Assembly: GCA_028282185.1 (NCBI GenBank)
Contig: JANQIJ010000197.1
Location: 1 to 7,303, forward strand
DNA: 7,303 bases
Origin: Rhodospirillales bacterium
GTDB taxonomy: Bacteria; Pseudomonadota; Alphaproteobacteria; Rhodospirillales; Casp-alpha2
Reading direction: 5' to 3'
Shown here: positions 5,678-7,303 of the stretch, one piece after another
How positions within the stretch are numbered: the first letter of the stretch is position 1
Layout of the letters: each line of letters starts with the position of its first letter
The notes under the pieces: model-generated
What the model saw: the letters and a program-made list of their open reading frames with translations, nothing else
Databases searched by the model: none
Told to the model about the DNA's origin: nothing
Program-made: the position numbers and the translations under genes

Positions 5678-7303
5678 TTATTGGGTAACGGGCTCGGCGT
5701 CCTCGATCTGGAACTGCGCGGTGGTGCGGCCGTTCCAGGTGTTCGACCGGATCTTCCCGGCCAGGTGAAAACGCCTCCCCGCATGGTCCAGCAGCGCGGG
5801 GCCAAGGGCAGAGTTCATCGCACGAAAGGCGATGCCGTCGAGCGTCCCGCGCCCATCCATGGCAATGCGGCATTTCACATGGTCGGCACCGACAAGATCC
5901 GCGTAGTCCAGGCGCGTATCGGGCATCACGAAGCGAGGTTCCGGATTGCCGGCCCCAAATGGCCCCAAAGCGGCCAGGGCTTCGGCCAGTTCGATGGTCG
6001 CGCCGTCGGGACGGACGACACCGTCGATCATAAGTTCCGCGGCCAGGCCGCGGTCCCCAAGGTCGTCAGCGATGCGCGCGCCCAGGAACTCGCGAAACGC
6101 CGCAAGGTTCTCTCGGGTGACCGTGAACCCCGCGGCCATCGCATGCCCCCCGCCCTTTTCCAACAGGCCCGCCTGGCGCGCGGCGATGATCCCCGCGCCC
6201 AGATCCACGCCCTTGACCGATCGGCCCGAACCGACGCCGCGCGCACCATCCCAGGAAATCACGCAGGCGGGTCGATTGTATCGTTCCTTCAGGCGGCTGG
6301 CGACGATTCCGATGACGCCCGGGTGCCAACCCTCACCATGGGCCAAGGCCAAGGGGCTTGCAGCCGGCATCGCGTCGCCGTCAAGCTGGTCCTGCGCCTC
6401 AAGCAAGACCTGAGCCTCGATTTCCTGGCGTTCCCGATTGAACCCGTCCAACCGCCGGGCAATATCCCAGGCCTCGTCCTCGTGCTCGGTCGAAAGCAGT
6501 CGATAGCCCAGGTCGGCGGCCCCGACCCGACCGCCGGCGTTGACCCTTGGTCCCAGCACGAACCCCAGGTGATAGGCTGTCGGGCGGATGTCAATGCCGG
6601 CGACGTCGGCCAACGCGCGCAGGCCGGGCGACCGCCGCTGGGCCATCACCTTCAAGCCCTGGATCACCAGGGCACGGTTCAGTTCGGTCAACGGCACGAC
6701 GTCGCAGACCGTGCCCAAGGCGACCAGGTCGAGCCAAGACAGCAGGTCCGGCTCCTCTCGATCCGGGCCGGCGAACCAACCGGCGCGGCGCAATTCCCGA
6801 TTGATCGCGACGACCAAGAGAAACGCCACGCCGACCGCCGCCAACTGGCCAAACCCGGGGGCTTCGTCCAGGCGGTTCGGATTGACCACGGCCAAGGCCG
6901 GCGGCAGGGTGGCTTCGGCGGCGTGATGGTCGACGACGATGACGTCGACCCCTTGATCCCGGACTTGCTGCAGCGGTTCAAAGGCGAGTGTGCCGCAGTC
7001 GACCGTGACCACGACCGAAGCCTTGTGCCGCTCGCGCAGGCCCAGGATCGCCGGCGCGTTGGGGCCGTAACCTTCGCGAATCCGGTCGGGGATATGAACC
7101 TGGCTGCGCCCGCCGACCGCTCGGATGAACCGGGTCAGCAGGGCCGAAGACGTCGCGCCATCGACGTCGTAATCACCGAAAACGCCGATGCATTCGCCCT
7201 GCATGATGGCGCCGGCGAGCCTTTCCGCCGCCCGTGTCATGTCGCGGAACCGGGCCGGATCGGGCAGGAGCCGCTTCAGCGTCGGCGACAGGAATTGGTC
7301 CAG
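5678..7303 (-). CDS. recJ: single-stranded-DNA-specific exonuclease RecJ, 5' end beyond the window
   Basis: RecJ degrades single-stranded DNA 5' to 3' in recombinational repair (RecF pathway) and mismatch repair. The visible part is 541 residues and stays open to the right edge, beginning L-D-Q-F-L-S-P-T-L-K, which is near the family N-terminus; a few dozen residues are missing compared with the usual 570-600. The DHH phosphoesterase domain shows F-G-D-Y-D-V-D-G-A (visible residues 42-50), T-V-D-C-G (100-104), V-V-D-H-H (123-127), N-P-N-R (141-144) and G-T-V-C-D-V-V-P-L (197-205), the Mn-binding motifs of the family. G-P-R-V-N-A-G-G-R follows at 251-259. The DHHA1 domain shows W-H-P-G-V-I-G (326-332), G-S-G-R-S (358-362) and G-G-H-A-M-A-A-G-F (385-393). 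The C-terminal OB-like part follows G-P-F-G-A-G-N-P-E-P (447-456). All key residues look intact. An ATG at 7240 is internal and not the start. A hairpin terminator follows the TAA. Confidence 0.96.
   Translation of the reverse strand: MDQFLSPTLKRLLPDPARFRDMTRAAERLAGAIMQGECIGVFGDYDVDGATSSALLTRFIRAVGGRSQVHIPDRIREGYGPNAPAILGLRERHKASVVVTVDCGTLAFEPLQQVRDQGVDVIVVDHHAAEATLPPALAVVNPNRLDEAPGFGQLAAVGVAFLLVVAINRELRRAGWFAGPDREEPDLLSWLDLVALGTVCDVVPLTELNRALVIQGLKVMAQRRSPGLRALADVAGIDIRPTAYHLGFVLGPRVNAGGRVGAADLGYRLLSTEHEDEAWDIARRLDGFNRERQEIEAQVLLEAQDQLDGDAMPAASPLALAHGEGWHPGVIGIVASRLKERYNRPACVISWDGARGVGSGRSVKGVDLGAGIIAARQAGLLEKGGGHAMAAGFTVTRENLAAFREFLGARIADDLGDRGLAAELMIDGVVRPDGATIELAEALAALGPFGAGNPEPRFVMPDTRLDYADLVGADHVKCRIAMDGRGTLDGIAFRAMNSALGPALLDHAGRRFHLAGKIRSNTWNGRTTAQFQIEDAEPVTQ

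Overview
The window is a GC-rich (by eye roughly 60-65% G+C), gene-dense piece of bacterial chromosome. Codon usage, the recJ and tRNA-Glu neighbourhood, and the protein styles suggest an alphaproteobacterium, plausibly of the Rhodospirillales type. That placement is an inference, since no 16S or other marker is present. I see no prophage, insertion sequence, integron or CRISPR array.

Left part, + strand (166-1150): a two-gene unit encodes a secreted DUF302 protein and, 31 bases later with a GTG start, a four-helix CopD-like membrane protein. Right behind it lies a broken VOC/glyoxalase gene (1165 to about 1366). Its N-terminal beta-alpha element is joined directly, in another frame, to its C-terminal strand, so the middle of the gene has been lost. 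At the far left edge a minus-strand start may belong to a gene running out of the window; a PriA-like N-terminus is only a guess.

Middle part, - strand (1462-4146): a secreted protein consists almost entirely of seven consecutive 52-residue repeats, a seven-bladed beta-propeller. Upstream of it is a 411-residue fusion of an alpha/beta hydrolase with an OsmC-type thiol peroxidase domain.

Right part, - strand (4209-7303): a class I fructose-1,6-bisphosphatase (fbp), tRNA-Glu(UUC), and the 3' portion of recJ (single-strand DNA exonuclease) running off the right edge. fbp and the hydrolase-OsmC gene are 62 bases apart with no obvious terminator, so they may be co-transcribed. recJ appears to end in its own hairpin terminator before the tRNA.

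The genes are mostly housekeeping (recJ, fbp, tRNA) with a short accessory stretch on the left. I found no clear new multi-gene system. The points most worth a second look are the DUF302-CopD pair, the perfectly regular propeller and the internally deleted VOC gene.
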